Shown piece by piece: positions 28,643-38,169 of a stretch of 64,000 bases of DNA. How positions within the stretch are numbered: position 1 is the stretch's first letter; each line of letters starts with the position of its first letter. A program made the position numbers and the translations under genes. The notes beneath the pieces are model-generated. The model did not search any database. It had not been told where the DNA came from and worked only from the letters and a program-made list of their open reading frames with translations. The DNA is taken from positions 1,240,001 through 1,304,000 of the forward strand of contig NZ_RAPE01000001.1 in NCBI RefSeq assembly GCF_003651245.1. Reading direction: 5' to 3'. The DNA comes from Roseovarius spongiae (GTDB lineage Bacteria; Pseudomonadota; Alphaproteobacteria; Rhodobacterales; Rhodobacteraceae).

Positions 28643-30097
28643 ATGGTATCGCGCGTCATCCCCGTCGAGCCGTTCGACCTCGTCATCTTTGGCGGCACGG
28701 GCGACCTCGCGCGGCGCAAGATCCTGCCCGCGCTCTTCCGGCGGTTCTGCGCCGGACAGATGCGCGGGGACGAGCGCGTGATCGGCGCCGCCCGCGCCGA
28801 GATGAGCACGAAGGACTACCGCGCCTTCGCCCGCGCCGCGATAACCGAGTTCGACGACAACGACGCCTGCGCCGCCGAGCATCTCGACGGGTTCCTGCGC
28901 CAGCTGAGCTATGTCGCCCTTGACGCGCGCAGCGACGCCGGCTGGGCCGAGCTAGGCGCGGCGCTGCGCAAGGGGCGGATACGGGCGTTCTATTTCTCGG
29001 TCGGGCCCGGTCTTTTCGGCGACCTCGCCGAGCGGCTTTATCAATGGAAGCTGGCGGACGCCCAAAGCCGGATCGTGGTGGAAAAACCGTTCGGGCGCGA
29101 TCTCGACTCCGCGCGCGCGCTCAATGCGACGCTGGCGCAGCATTTCGACGAGGCGCAAATCTACCGGATCGACCATTATCTCGGCAAGGAGACGGTGCAG
29201 AACCTGATGGCGATCCGTTTCGGCAACACGTTGTTCGAACCACTCTGGAACAGCCAGTATGTCGATCACATCCAGATCACCGTCGCCGAATCGGTCGGCG
29301 TGGGCACGCGGGGCGAATACTACGACCGCTCGGGCGCGATGCGGGACATGATGCAGAACCACATGATGCAGCTTCTGTGCCTGACCGCGATGGAGCCGCC
29401 GGCCAAGTTCGACCCCGCCGCGGTGCGCGACGAGAAGCTGAAGGTGATCCGCGCGCTGGACCCGATGACGCCCGAAAACATCGTGCGCGGCCAGTATGAG
29501 GGCGCCGACGGCCGGCCCGCCTATCGCGACCAGGTCGAGGCGCCGGACAGCCGCACCGAAACCTTCGTCGCGCTCAAGGCGCGCGTCGGCAACTGGCGGT
29601 GGGCCGGCACGCCGTTCTACATGCGCACCGGCAAGCGGCTCAAGGCCCGGGCGAGCGAGATCGCGGTGGTGTTCAAGGACGCGCCGCATTCGATCTTTGG
29701 CGCGGATGCGGGCCATCACCGCAACATTCTGACCATCCGGCTGCAACCGAACGAGGGGATCGAGCTGGGCGTGACCATCAAGGAACCGGGACCGGGCGGC
29801 ATGCGCCTGATCGACGTGCCGCTCGACATGAGTTTCGCCGAGGCGCTGGGGCCGGACAGCGATGACTTTCCAGACGCCTACGAGAGGCTTATCATGGACG
29901 TGATCCGCGGTGATCAGACCCTGTTCATGCGCGGGGACGAGGTCGAGGCGGCATGGGAATGGACCGATCCGATCATCGAAAGCTGGCAGGAGGCCGGCGA
30001 CGATCCGCTGCTCTACGCGACGGGCAGTTCGGGGCCGGATGACGCGCTTGCCCTCATACACCGGGACGGACGCCGCTGGCGGGAGATAAGACCATGA
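28643..30097 (+). CDS. zwf: Glucose-6-phosphate 1-dehydrogenase
   Basis: 484 residues. NADP-binding motif GGTGDLARRKILPAL is at residues 15-30 and the active-site segment is RIDHYLGKETVQNLMAIRF. It oxidises glucose-6-phosphate to 6-phosphogluconolactone, feeding the Entner-Doudoroff or pentose phosphate pathway. The ATG at 28643 follows CGGAGC. It overlaps pgl by 4 bp and forms a zwf-pgl-pgi operon. Confidence 0.97.
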   Translation: MVSRVIPVEPFDLVIFGGTGDLARRKILPALFRRFCAGQMRGDERVIGAARAEMSTKDYRAFARAAITEFDDNDACAAEHLDGFLRQLSYVALDARSDAGWAELGAALRKGRIRAFYFSVGPGLFGDLAERLYQWKLADAQSRIVVEKPFGRDLDSARALNATLAQHFDEAQIYRIDHYLGKETVQNLMAIRFGNTLFEPLWNSQYVDHIQITVAESVGVGTRGEYYDRSGAMRDMMQNHMMQLLCLTAMEPPAKFDPAAVRDEKLKVIRALDPMTPENIVRGQYEGADGRPAYRDQVEAPDSRTETFVALKARVGNWRWAGTPFYMRTGKRLKARASEIAVVFKDAPHSIFGADAGHHRNILTIRLQPNEGIELGVTIKEPGPGGMRLIDVPLDMSFAEALGPDSDDFPDAYERLIMDVIRGDQTLFMRGDEVEAAWEWTDPIIESWQEAGDDPLLYATGSSGPDDALALIHRDGRRWREIRP

Positions 30098-30765
30098 ACA
30101 TCACCGAATACGCCGATGCCGAAATGATGTCGATTGCGCTCGTGGGGCGCATCGCGAGCGATCTGCGCACGGCGCTCAGCAATCGCGACCGCGCGCTGCT
30201 GGTCGTGCCGGGCGGAGAGACGCCGGGGCCGATCTTCGACGATCTGTGCGGCGCGCGGGTCGAGTGGGATCGCGTCGACGTGCTGCTCAGCGATGAACGC
30301 TGGCGCCCCGAGGCGCATATCCGTTCGAACACGCGGCTCGTGCGCGAACGGCTGCTGGTGGACGGCGCGGCGGCCGCGAACTACCTGCCGATGTACGCCC
30401 GCACCGAGACGCCCGAAGAGGCGGTGGACGAACTCGCCGCCGCGATCGAGCCCTGCCTGCCGATCTCGGTCATGCTGCTGGGGATGGGCGAGGACATGCA
30501 CACCGCGTCGCTGTTCCGCGGCGCCGACAATTTCGAGCGCGCGCTCGACCGGGACGCGCCTATCCTGCTGCCCATGCGCCTCGATGGCGAGCCCGAGCCG
30601 CGCGTGACCCTCGCCGCGCATGTGCTGGACGGCGCGATGCGCAAGCATCTCGTCATCACCGGCGACGCCAAGCGCAAGGCGCTGGAAAAGGCCCGGACGA
30701 TGAGCCCCTACGACGCCCCCGTGGCGGCGGTCATGGACGACCTCGAAGTGCATTGGGCCCCGTGA
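30094..30765 (+). CDS. pgl: 6-phosphogluconolactonase
   Basis: 223 residues of the DevB/SOL family. VPGGETPGPIFDDL near the N-terminus, VDVLLSDERWRPEAHIRSN for the substrate site and MLLGMGEDMHTASLF match the catalytic region. It hydrolyses 6-phosphogluconolactone to 6-phosphogluconate directly after Zwf in the pathway. Starts in the zwf stop (ATGA) and ends in the pgi start (TGATG). Confidence 0.94.
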   Translation: MNITEYADAEMMSIALVGRIASDLRTALSNRDRALLVVPGGETPGPIFDDLCGARVEWDRVDVLLSDERWRPEAHIRSNTRLVRERLLVDGAAAANYLPMYARTETPEEAVDELAAAIEPCLPISVMLLGMGEDMHTASLFRGADNFERALDRDAPILLPMRLDGEPEPRVTLAAHVLDGAMRKHLVITGDAKRKALEKARTMSPYDAPVAAVMDDLEVHWAP

Positions 30766-32381
30766 TGTGGGACGTCCTGAAAGATCGCCGCGAGGCGCTG
30801 GAAGGCAAGGACATCCTTTCGCTGTTCGACCGCGCTGACAGGGCGGCGGCCTATTCGGTGGAAACCGATGGCGTGCTGCTGGATTATTCCAAGACATTGA
30901 TCGACGACGCGGCCTGCTCCGCGCTTGTCGATCTGGCCCGATCCAGCGGCGTGGAAGAGCGCCGCGCCGCGATGTTCGCCGGAAAGCCGATCAACGAAAC
31001 CGAGGGGCGCGCGGTGCTGCATACCGCGCTGCGCAACCCCGACGGCCCCGCGATCGAGGTCGAGGGCGAGGACATCATGTCGGGCGTGCGCGACACGCTG
31101 GCGCGGATGCGCAGCCTTGCCGAAGAGGTTCGCAGCGGACGCTTCGAAGGCGCGGGCGGGACGATCGAGGACGTGGTCAATATCGGCATCGGCGGCTCGC
31201 ACCTCGGGCCCGAGATGGGAACCCGCGCGCTTGGCCCGTATCACGACGGGCCGCGCTGCCACTTCGTGTCGAACGTGGACGGAGCGGATATCCATGACAC
31301 GCTGAGCGGGCTCGACCCGGCGCGCACGCTGGTGATCGTGGCGTCCAAGACCTTTACCACGATCGAGACCATGACCAACGCGCGCACCGCGCATGACTGG
31401 ATGGCCAAGGCCGTGGCCGAGCCGGGGGCGCAGTTCGTGGCGCTGTCCTCGGCCACGGAGAAGGCGGCGGAGTTCGGAATCGCGCCCGAGCGCGTCTTTG
31501 CCTTCGGCGACTGGGTCGGCGGGCGCTATTCGATGTGGGGGCCGATCGGCCTTGCGCTGATGATCGCCATCGGCCCGGACGATTTCGACGATTTCCTGCG
31601 CGGCGGCGCGGCGATGGACGCGCATTTTCGCGCCGCGCCGCTGGCCGGGAACATGCCGGTGATGCTGGCGCTGACCGGGATCTGGCATCACCAAGTCTGC
31701 GGCTACCCGACGCGCGCGGTGCTGCCCTATGACCAGCGGCTCGCGCGGCTGCCCGCCTATCTCCAGCAGCTTGAGATGGAGTCGAACGGCAAGCGGGTGA
31801 CGATGACGGGCGCGCCGCTTTCCACGCAGAGCGGGCCGGTCGTCTGGGGCGCGCCGGGCACCAACGGGCAGCACGCCTTCTACCAGTTGATCCACCAGGG
31901 CACGCAGATCGTGCCGTGCGAATTCATGGTCGCCGCGCGCGGGCACGAGCCCGACCTGGCGCATCATCACGCGCTGCTGGCCGCCAACTGCCTTGCGCAA
32001 TCCGAGGCGCTGATGCGGGGCAGGGGTCTTGACGCCGCGCGCGCCCTGATGGCCCAAGCGGGACACGAGGGCGAAGAGCGCGAGCGCCAGGCGCGGCATC
32101 GGGTCTTTCCGGGGAACCGGCCCTCGACCACGCTCATCTACGACCTGCTGACGCCGTTCCGGCTGGGCCAGATCGTCGCGCTTTACGAACATCGCGTCTT
32201 CGTCGAAGGGGTGATCCTCGGGATCAATTCGTTCGATCAATGGGGCGTGGAACTGGGCAAGGAACTGGCGGGGACGATGGCGGATGTCCTTTCGGGGGAT
32301 GCGCCGCTTGACGCAAAGGACGGATCGACCCGGCAACTGGTGACTTTCGTTCAATCGCAACGGGGCCGATCCGCCCTCTGA
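30765..32381 (+). CDS. pgi: Glucose-6-phosphate isomerase
   Basis: 538 residues. Pgi interconverts glucose-6-phosphate and fructose-6-phosphate. Motifs: VVNIGIGGSHLGPEMGTRAL, FGDWVGGRYSMWGPIGL and GTQIVPCEFMV, with the C-terminal LGINSFDQWGVELGK. The ATG at 30765 shares a base with the pgl stop; a GTG at 30762 is an equally possible start. A good Rho-independent terminator follows at once. Confidence 0.96.
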   Translation: MWDVLKDRREALEGKDILSLFDRADRAAAYSVETDGVLLDYSKTLIDDAACSALVDLARSSGVEERRAAMFAGKPINETEGRAVLHTALRNPDGPAIEVEGEDIMSGVRDTLARMRSLAEEVRSGRFEGAGGTIEDVVNIGIGGSHLGPEMGTRALGPYHDGPRCHFVSNVDGADIHDTLSGLDPARTLVIVASKTFTTIETMTNARTAHDWMAKAVAEPGAQFVALSSATEKAAEFGIAPERVFAFGDWVGGRYSMWGPIGLALMIAIGPDDFDDFLRGGAAMDAHFRAAPLAGNMPVMLALTGIWHHQVCGYPTRAVLPYDQRLARLPAYLQQLEMESNGKRVTMTGAPLSTQSGPVVWGAPGTNGQHAFYQLIHQGTQIVPCEFMVAARGHEPDLAHHHALLAANCLAQSEALMRGRGLDAARALMAQAGHEGEERERQARHRVFPGNRPSTTLIYDLLTPFRLGQIVALYEHRVFVEGVILGINSFDQWGVELGKELAGTMADVLSGDAPLDAKDGSTRQLVTFVQSQRGRSAL

Positions 32382-32418
32382 CCCGGAAAGAGCGGGGGGC
32401 GCTCCCGGGTGTTCCTTT
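32381..32418 (+). terminator. Rho-independent terminator of zwf-pgl-pgi
   Basis: ACCCGG (32381-32386) pairs with CCGGGT (32405-32410), with an inner AGCG/CGCT helix and a G-rich loop, followed by GTTCCTTT. It begins on the last base of the pgi stop codon. Confidence 0.75.
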
Positions 32419-32660
32419 CGCGTACTCACGCATGAGGCCGGCAAAAGTTCCACGGCGGCGCGGAGATTCCCGGATCTCCGACGTTGGCGGCGCGGAAAGC
32501 GGGGGCCGCGCCTCCCGCCGCGCCGAATTGGGCGGAAATCCACGTAAATTTCCGGCCATCATGGAACCGAGCCCGCTATGTCGCAGTTTATCGTCGGAGT
32601 AGCTCGGGCGAAGATCATGCCGGCCCGGGTCCACTGCGAACGCAAATAAAGGAGACAAGC

Positions 32661-32936
32661 ATGAAAACCTGGACCATGGCAATCGCGACAGCATCCATCA
32701 TGGCAATTTCGGGCTGCGACACGATGACGTCCGAGCAACGCACCGTAGCAGGCGTCGCCGGCGGCGCCGCGGCCGGTCTCGTCACCGCCGAGGCCCTCGG
32801 CGCAAGTTCGGAATGGCGCCTGATCTCGGCGCTCGCGGGGGCCGCAGCCGGCACCGTGGTCGCGCAGAACAACCAGCGCAACGTCTGCGCCTACGCACGC
32901 GGCGACGGCACCTACTACGAGGCGCCCTGCCCGTAA
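32661..32936 (+). CDS. Small lipoprotein with glycine-zipper motif
   Basis: 91 residues after a strong AAAGGAGA ribosome site. The N-terminal signal ends in a lipobox (MAISGC), so Cys19 is likely lipidated. The segment VAGVAGGAAAGLVTAEALG and the later LAGAAAGTVVA are Gly/Ala zipper helices as in outer-membrane glycine-zipper lipoproteins. A C-terminal CAYARGDGTYYEAPCP has a cysteine pair. Role unknown, probably envelope. The 279 bp between pgi and this gene contains the pgi terminator and presumably its promoter; I see no other gene there. Confidence 0.8.
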   Translation: MKTWTMAIATASIMAISGCDTMTSEQRTVAGVAGGAAAGLVTAEALGASSEWRLISALAGAAAGTVVAQNNQRNVCAYARGDGTYYEAPCP

Positions 32937-32962
32937 GAGGCGGCGCATTTCAGAGAAAAGAC

Positions 32963-32989
32963 AGGGCGCGGCAGGGTTTGCCGCGCCCT
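32963..32989. terminator. Bidirectional terminator between the lipoprotein gene and eno
   Basis: AGGGCGCGGC (32963-32972) and GCCGCGCCCT (32980-32989) form a perfect 10 bp stem with a seven-base loop in the 70 bp convergent gap. On the minus strand it is followed by GTCTTTTCTC, a usable T-rich tail for eno; on the plus strand by ATTCAT. Confidence 0.8.
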
Positions 32990-33006
32990 ATTCATGTGAG
33001 CAAGGG

Positions 33007-34359
<1,353 letters not shown>

Positions 34360-35256
34360 TCAGAGCGGCCCCTTGGGCTTGGCCTGCCGGTAGGCGCGCC
34401 GCGCCAGCCTGCGTTCGCGCACAAGCGTGTAAAGGCCCGATGCGATGATGACCGCCGCGCCGAAGAGCGTCCAGAAATCCGGCCGCTCGCCCAGAAGGCT
34501 CATGCCGAGGATCAGCGCGAAGATCAGCCGCGCGTAGCGGAAGGGCGTGACCGCGGCGACTTCGCCCACGCGCATCGCGCCGACGATGAAGTAATAGCCC
34601 ATCACCCCGAACACCATCGCCCCGAACAGCCAGGCCCAGCCGGCAGGCTCGGGCGTCTGCGCCCCGCCGCCCAGCAGCAGCAGAACCGCGCCTGTCGGGA
34701 TCATCGTGCCGAAGGCGTAACACGAAAGCTGCATCGAACTGACGCTTGCCGGGATCGCCCGCGTCGCGAGGTCACGGATCGCCAGCCCGATGACCGAGAC
34801 CACGGCGAAGACCGAGGACATCTCGAACGCGTCGAGCCCCGGGCGCACGATCATCAGCACGCCGGCCATGCCCACGAGGATCGCCGACCAGCGCCGCCAG
34901 CCGACCTGCGCCCCCATGAAGAGCGCCGCGCCCAGCGTGACCGCCAGCGGCGTCGCCTGCAGGATCGCCGAAACGGTCGAGAGATCCGCGAGCGCAAGGG
35001 CCGTGACGTAGCTCACGGCGGCCACGATCTCGCCCGCGTTGCGCAGCATCACGCCGCGCGACAGCAGAACGCGCGTCAGGAGACGTCCGCCCTGAAGCCT
35101 GGTGAACAGCGCGAAGACGGTGCAGCCCGCCGTGCCCAGCATCATCAGGATCTGCCCGACCGGCAGCGCCTCGGAGAGCAGCTTGACGAAGTAATCCTCG
35201 AGCGCGAATCCGGCCATCGCCAGAACCATGAGCGCGCTGCCACGCAGGTTGTCCAT
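34360..35256 (-). CDS. DMT-superfamily transporter (EamA family)
   Basis: 298 residues with ten predicted membrane helices arranged as two EamA repeats. It opens MDNLRGSALMVLAMAGFALEDY and contains LTRVLLSRGVMLRNAGEIVAA and ILVGMAGVLMIVRPG, typical for the drug/metabolite exporter group found in Roseobacters. Substrate not predictable. It lies between xth and eno in the same direction, with 20 and 75 bp gaps. Confidence 0.88.
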   Translation of the reverse strand: MDNLRGSALMVLAMAGFALEDYFVKLLSEALPVGQILMMLGTAGCTVFALFTRLQGGRLLTRVLLSRGVMLRNAGEIVAAVSYVTALALADLSTVSAILQATPLAVTLGAALFMGAQVGWRRWSAILVGMAGVLMIVRPGLDAFEMSSVFAVVSVIGLAIRDLATRAIPASVSSMQLSCYAFGTMIPTGAVLLLLGGGAQTPEPAGWAWLFGAMVFGVMGYYFIVGAMRVGEVAAVTPFRYARLIFALILGMSLLGERPDFWTLFGAAVIIASGLYTLVRERRLARRAYRQAKPKGPL

Positions 35257-35276
35257 GAAAATGCCCTTTCAGGGTG

Positions 35277-36056
35277 TCAGACGTCGAGCGTGACCCAGAT
35301 CGGAACATGATCCGACGGTTTCTCGCGCCCGCGCACCGCCTTGTCGATCTGGCAGTCGCTCAACAGGTCGGCGCATTGCGGGCTGAGCAGGAAATGATCG
35401 ATGCGGATGCCGTTGTCGCGGTTCCATGCGCCGGCCTGGTAGTCCCAGAACGTATAATGGCCCGCGCCTTGGGTGCGCGCGCGGAACGCATCGGTCAGCC
35501 CGAGGTTCAGAAGGCGCCGGAACGCCGCGCGGGTCGCGGGCAGGGCGAGCGCGTCCTCGCGCCAGGCCTCGGGTTTGCGGGCGTCCTCGTCCTGCGGGAT
35601 CACGTTGTAGTCGCCGGCCATGAGGAACGGTTCCTCGAGCATGAGAAGTTCCTGCGCGCGGACGTGGAGACGTTCCATCCAGGCCAGCTTGTAGTCGTAT
35701 TTCGGCCCCGGCGCCGGGTTGCCGTTGGGCAGGTAGAGGCCACAGACCCGCACCGCCCGGTCGCCCATCACCGTCGCCTCGATCCAGCGGGCCTGTTCGT
35801 CCGCGTCGTCGCCGGGCAGGCCGCGGGTCACGTCCTCTAGCGGCAGGCGCGACAGGATCGCGACCCCGTTAAAGCCCTTCTGGCCGTGGGTTTCGACCGC
35901 GAAGCCGCGATCTTCGAACAGCTCGCGCGGGAAAGCCTCGTCGACCGACTTGATCTCCTGCAACAGCACGACATCGGCGTCGGCCTCGTCCAGCCATTCG
36001 GGCAGGGCGTTGATGCGCGCCTTTATGCCGTTGATGTTGAAGCTCGCGATTTTCAT
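35277..36056 (-). CDS. xth: Exodeoxyribonuclease III
   Basis: 259 residues from the ATG at 36054-36056. MKIASFNINGIKARINALPE, then VVLLQEIKSVDEAFP, GDYNVIPQDEDARKP and the C-terminal RIDHFLLSP and KPSDHVPIWVTL carry the metal-binding and catalytic residues of the ExoIII/APE1 nucleases. It cleaves abasic sites and degrades duplex DNA from 3' ends in base excision repair. The frame runs on upstream to 36140, but family alignment fixes this start. Confidence 0.95.
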   Translation of the reverse strand: MKIASFNINGIKARINALPEWLDEADADVVLLQEIKSVDEAFPRELFEDRGFAVETHGQKGFNGVAILSRLPLEDVTRGLPGDDADEQARWIEATVMGDRAVRVCGLYLPNGNPAPGPKYDYKLAWMERLHVRAQELLMLEEPFLMAGDYNVIPQDEDARKPEAWREDALALPATRAAFRRLLNLGLTDAFRARTQGAGHYTFWDYQAGAWNRDNGIRIDHFLLSPQCADLLSDCQIDKAVRGREKPSDHVPIWVTLDV

Positions 36057-36317
36057 GGACACGTCCCCCCGCCACAGTCCTCTATCGCGCATGGCGCAGG
36101 CGGGTGCAAGGCGGCGCGTCATCCGCCCGCGAATCGGCAAATCGGCGCGGGGCGATTCGGTGGAAACCGCGGGATCTGAGGCCGCGAAAGCGCCTCCGGG
36201 CGGTTGAGAAGAACACGTCTAGGTAGAGTGATCGCGGTCCCGAGGACAGCGACATGGTGGCTGGCGGTCCGCTGCGATGACCATCGCGTGAGAAAAGTTA
36301 ACAATAGTTAATACGTA

Positions 36318-36358
36318 TAGAATCAAGATGATACGCGTCGAAGCTGTTGTCGATTCTA
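36318..36358. promoter_or_regulatory. Inverted repeat TAGAATC / GATTCTA
   Basis: TAGAATC (36318-36324) and its exact reverse complement GATTCTA (36352-36358) are separated by 27 bp. The half-sites resemble half of an ICE box (TTAGAA / TTCTAA), but the spacing does not fit one Irr site. It may be a two-site operator. Confidence 0.4.
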
Positions 36359-36370
36359 AGCTCTTCGATT

Positions 36371-36398
36371 GTTTCCACTCAAAATTTTTCTTGGAAAC
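36371..36398. promoter_or_regulatory. Inverted repeat GTTTCCA / TGGAAAC
   Basis: Perfect 7 bp arms 36371-36377 and 36392-36398 with a 14-base A+T-rich centre (containing AAAATTTT), 58 bp before the repeat-protein start. It could be a protein-binding operator or, if transcribed, a leader hairpin. Confidence 0.5.
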
Positions 36399-36456
36399 AC
36401 ACGCATAAAGTGCAAGCGTCAAGAGGTCTGCAACTGAAATCTGGGGAGATTCAAAG

Positions 36457-37038
36457 ATGACTGCACAACGTAAAGTAGAATCGCATTCCGAAGCCGGACA
36501 AGCCGCCGAGAGCGCCAACCTCCATGACGGGGCAGCCGTGGAGGCGTTCACCTCCTCGCTGGCCCCCGCCGGTGTGATGGCGGCTGCGGGCGACGCCGTC
36601 GGGCTCTTCACCTCGTCACTGTCGCCGCGCACCGCGAGCGCCCAGTCGGGCGATGCGGTAGAGGCGTTCACGTCCTCGCTCGCTCCGTCCGCGACGGCGA
36701 CCCAATCGGGCGACGCGGTAGAGGCGTTCACCTCCTCGCTCGCTCCGTCCGCGACGGCGACCCAGTCAGGCGACGCGGTAGAGGCGTTCACCTCCTCGCT
36801 CGCTCCGTCCGCGACGGCGGCCCAGTCGGGCGACGCCGTGGGCGCATTCACCTCGTCGCTTGCCCCCACCGCGACCGCCGCGCAGGACGGCGACGCGGTC
36901 GAGGCCTTTACTTCCTCCCTGGGGCCGGTCCGGGCGAGCGGCGAGGCCACCGGCGCGTTCACCTCGTCATTGGCGCCGCGCGCGGAGCGGAGCGCGGAAG
37001 ACGGCGACGCCACCGGGCTCTTCACCTCGAGCCTCTGA
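36457..37038 (+). CDS. Nine-copy tandem-repeat protein, candidate multi-core peptide precursor
   Basis: 193 residues. A 23-residue N-terminal leader-like segment (MTAQRKVESHSEAGQ..., polar, no signal peptide) is followed by nine copies of the unit G-D-A-V-E-A-F-T-S-S-L, joined by linkers of about 6-10 Pro/Ala/Thr/Gln/Ser-rich residues. Units 3-5 are 20 residues each and almost identical. The last copy ends the protein (GLFTSSL then stop). There is no Cys, Trp or Tyr. The layout resembles RiPP precursors with repeated cores, but could also be a scaffold of repeated docking motifs. Gene context: an uncharacterised Cys-rich protein and a DMT transporter follow. I do not know the family and claim no function. 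Confidence 0.8.
   Translation: MTAQRKVESHSEAGQAAESANLHDGAAVEAFTSSLAPAGVMAAAGDAVGLFTSSLSPRTASAQSGDAVEAFTSSLAPSATATQSGDAVEAFTSSLAPSATATQSGDAVEAFTSSLAPSATAAQSGDAVGAFTSSLAPTATAAQDGDAVEAFTSSLGPVRASGEATGAFTSSLAPRAERSAEDGDATGLFTSSL
36526..37035 (+). repeat. Tandem repeat array, period 60 bp, nine units
   Basis: Unit starts: 36526, 36589, 36649, 36709, 36769, 36829, 36889, 36940 and 37003. Units 2-6 are exactly 60 bp; unit 1 is 63, unit 7 is 51, unit 8 is 63 and unit 9 is a 33 bp partial. Units 4 and 5 differ at 2 of 60 bases and units 3 and 4 at 4 of 60, the latter all synonymous, which suggests recent duplication under selection for the peptide. Confidence 0.92.
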
Positions 37039-37048
37039 ACCGGGGGCC

Positions 37049-37063
37049 GGCCCTGACGGGGCC
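37049..37063 (+). terminator. Intercistronic hairpin after the repeat-protein gene
   Basis: GGCCC (37049-37053) and GGGCC (37059-37063) pair around TGACG, 11 bp after the stop, without a T-run. Weak hairpins in this place often let a precursor be made in excess over downstream enzymes; this is inference. Confidence 0.4.
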
Positions 37064-37092
37064 ATTGCGCCACGCAAGCAGGAGATCACGAC

Positions 37093-38169
37093 ATGAGCAA
37101 CGTCGTTTCACTCACGGTCCCGTTCAGACAACGCAGCAAGGCGGCGCGTCAGGCCGCCTTGCTGCGCAACTTCGCCGATCACCGGCGCGGCGAGGAGGAT
37201 GTCTTTTGGCTCAAGGAGAACGCCGAGGCGCTGAACATCCTGGAATGCACCGGCGCCCGGCCGGACGCCGATGACCTGTCCTGCTACCGCGCCTTCTACG
37301 ACGACATCGAGGCGCGGATGGAGTTTTTCCCGCAATATTACCGCTTCCTGCTGTCGCTCTGCCTTGATCTCGAGGACCTCGGCATGCCGGGGAACAAGGG
37401 CGCGCGGCTGGCCGAATGGGCGGCGCGCGAAGGGCTGCCCGAAGCCGAGCTTTCGGATCTGCAACGCGGCGAGGCCTGCCGCCTGTGCGCGCGGCGCGGG
37501 GTCGACGCGCTGCCGGGTGACCGTGGCCTCGGCGATCGGCTGCGCCGCTTCGCCGCCCGTTCCGACACCTTCGCCATGCCGAACAAGAAGGCGGCGTATG
37601 AGCTCACGCATATCGTGTTTTACCTGTCGGAGTATGGCCGCGTGGACCCGTGCCTGCCGGACGCGGCCATCGACAGCCTGATCTTCGCCGGGACGCTGGC
37701 CTTTCTCGACTTCAACGTCGATCTTCTGGCCGAGATCTGCATCGCGTTGCGCCATGCGCGCCGCGCGCCGCCCGAGGTATGGGAGATCTGGCTGCTGCAA
37801 CAGGCGCGTTGCTTTGGCCTCGAGTCCGACCCCTATGCGCCGCTGGCGGACGATTACCACGAATACCTGATGCTCAACTGGTTCATGGCCACGACCGGGC
37901 AGGGCGGTTTCGCCGCGCAAATCCCGGAAGGGCGCGTGGTCTTTCGCCGCACGCGACCCCGCTCGGGTCCGCTGCGGGAATTGTCGGAATGCATCTACAA
38001 CATGGGACGCGCGCGCAGCGCCGACTGGGAGACGATGCGCGCCTTTGTCGCCGCGCGCCTGTCGCAAGAGGCGCACGCGGCTCTGGTCGCGGCCGAGGCG
38101 GCGAACGATCGTTTCGATGCGTTCTTCGCAGGTTTTGCGCGTGTCGGCCTGCGCGAGGCGCGGGCATGA
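37093..38169 (+). CDS. Uncharacterised cysteine-rich helical protein linked to the repeat protein
   Basis: 358 residues with an AGGAGA ribosome site. No known domain is evident to me. It has nine cysteines, including a CXXC pair in GEACRLCARRG, and looks mostly helical. Conspicuous stretches are EFFPQYYRFLLSLCLDLEDL, then AYELTHIVFYLSEYGRVDP with an E-x2-H that could bind metal, and LLQQARCFGLESDPYAPL. No signal peptide, no membrane helix. It overlaps the next gene by ATGA. The position after a multi-copy peptide gene suggests that it modifies, binds or senses that product; a structural role is equally possible. Such an LTHxxFYxxxYG pattern reminds me of uncharacterised actinobacterial proteins, with low certainty. 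Confidence 0.72.
   Translation: MSNVVSLTVPFRQRSKAARQAALLRNFADHRRGEEDVFWLKENAEALNILECTGARPDADDLSCYRAFYDDIEARMEFFPQYYRFLLSLCLDLEDLGMPGNKGARLAEWAAREGLPEAELSDLQRGEACRLCARRGVDALPGDRGLGDRLRRFAARSDTFAMPNKKAAYELTHIVFYLSEYGRVDPCLPDAAIDSLIFAGTLAFLDFNVDLLAEICIALRHARRAPPEVWEIWLLQQARCFGLESDPYAPLADDYHEYLMLNWFMATTGQGGFAAQIPEGRVVFRRTRPRSGPLRELSECIYNMGRARSADWETMRAFVAARLSQEAHAALVAAEAANDRFDAFFAGFARVGLREARA

Larger units (their letters stand above)
36057..36456 (+). promoter_or_regulatory. 400 bp intergenic region with A+T-rich leader of the repeat-protein operon
   Basis: No gene is seen between xth and the repeat-protein start. From about 36290 to the ATG the sequence is strikingly A+T-rich for this genome. 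It contains TTAA-N6-TTAA (36298-36311, one base short of the CtrA spacing), the palindrome ATACGTAT (36311-36318) and two long-spaced inverted repeats listed separately. A GGGGAG ribosome site at 36443-36448 precedes the ATG. I cannot place a -35/-10 pair with confidence. Confidence 0.55.

Noticed and set aside
36298..36311. CtrA-binding site TTAA-N7-TTAA
   Set aside because: The spacer is six, not seven, bases; kept only as a comment.
36393..36404. Sigma-54 promoter (GG-N10-GC)
   Set aside because: The distance between GG and GC is 8, not 10 bases.
36526..37035. CRISPR-like array
   Set aside because: The repeats are contiguous coding units of 60 bp with no unique spacers, and they keep a reading frame.
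36219..37073. Long minus-strand open frame opposite the repeat gene
   Set aside because: It is the antisense shadow of the 60 bp repeats; the plus-strand frame has the good ribosome site, the leader and the operon.
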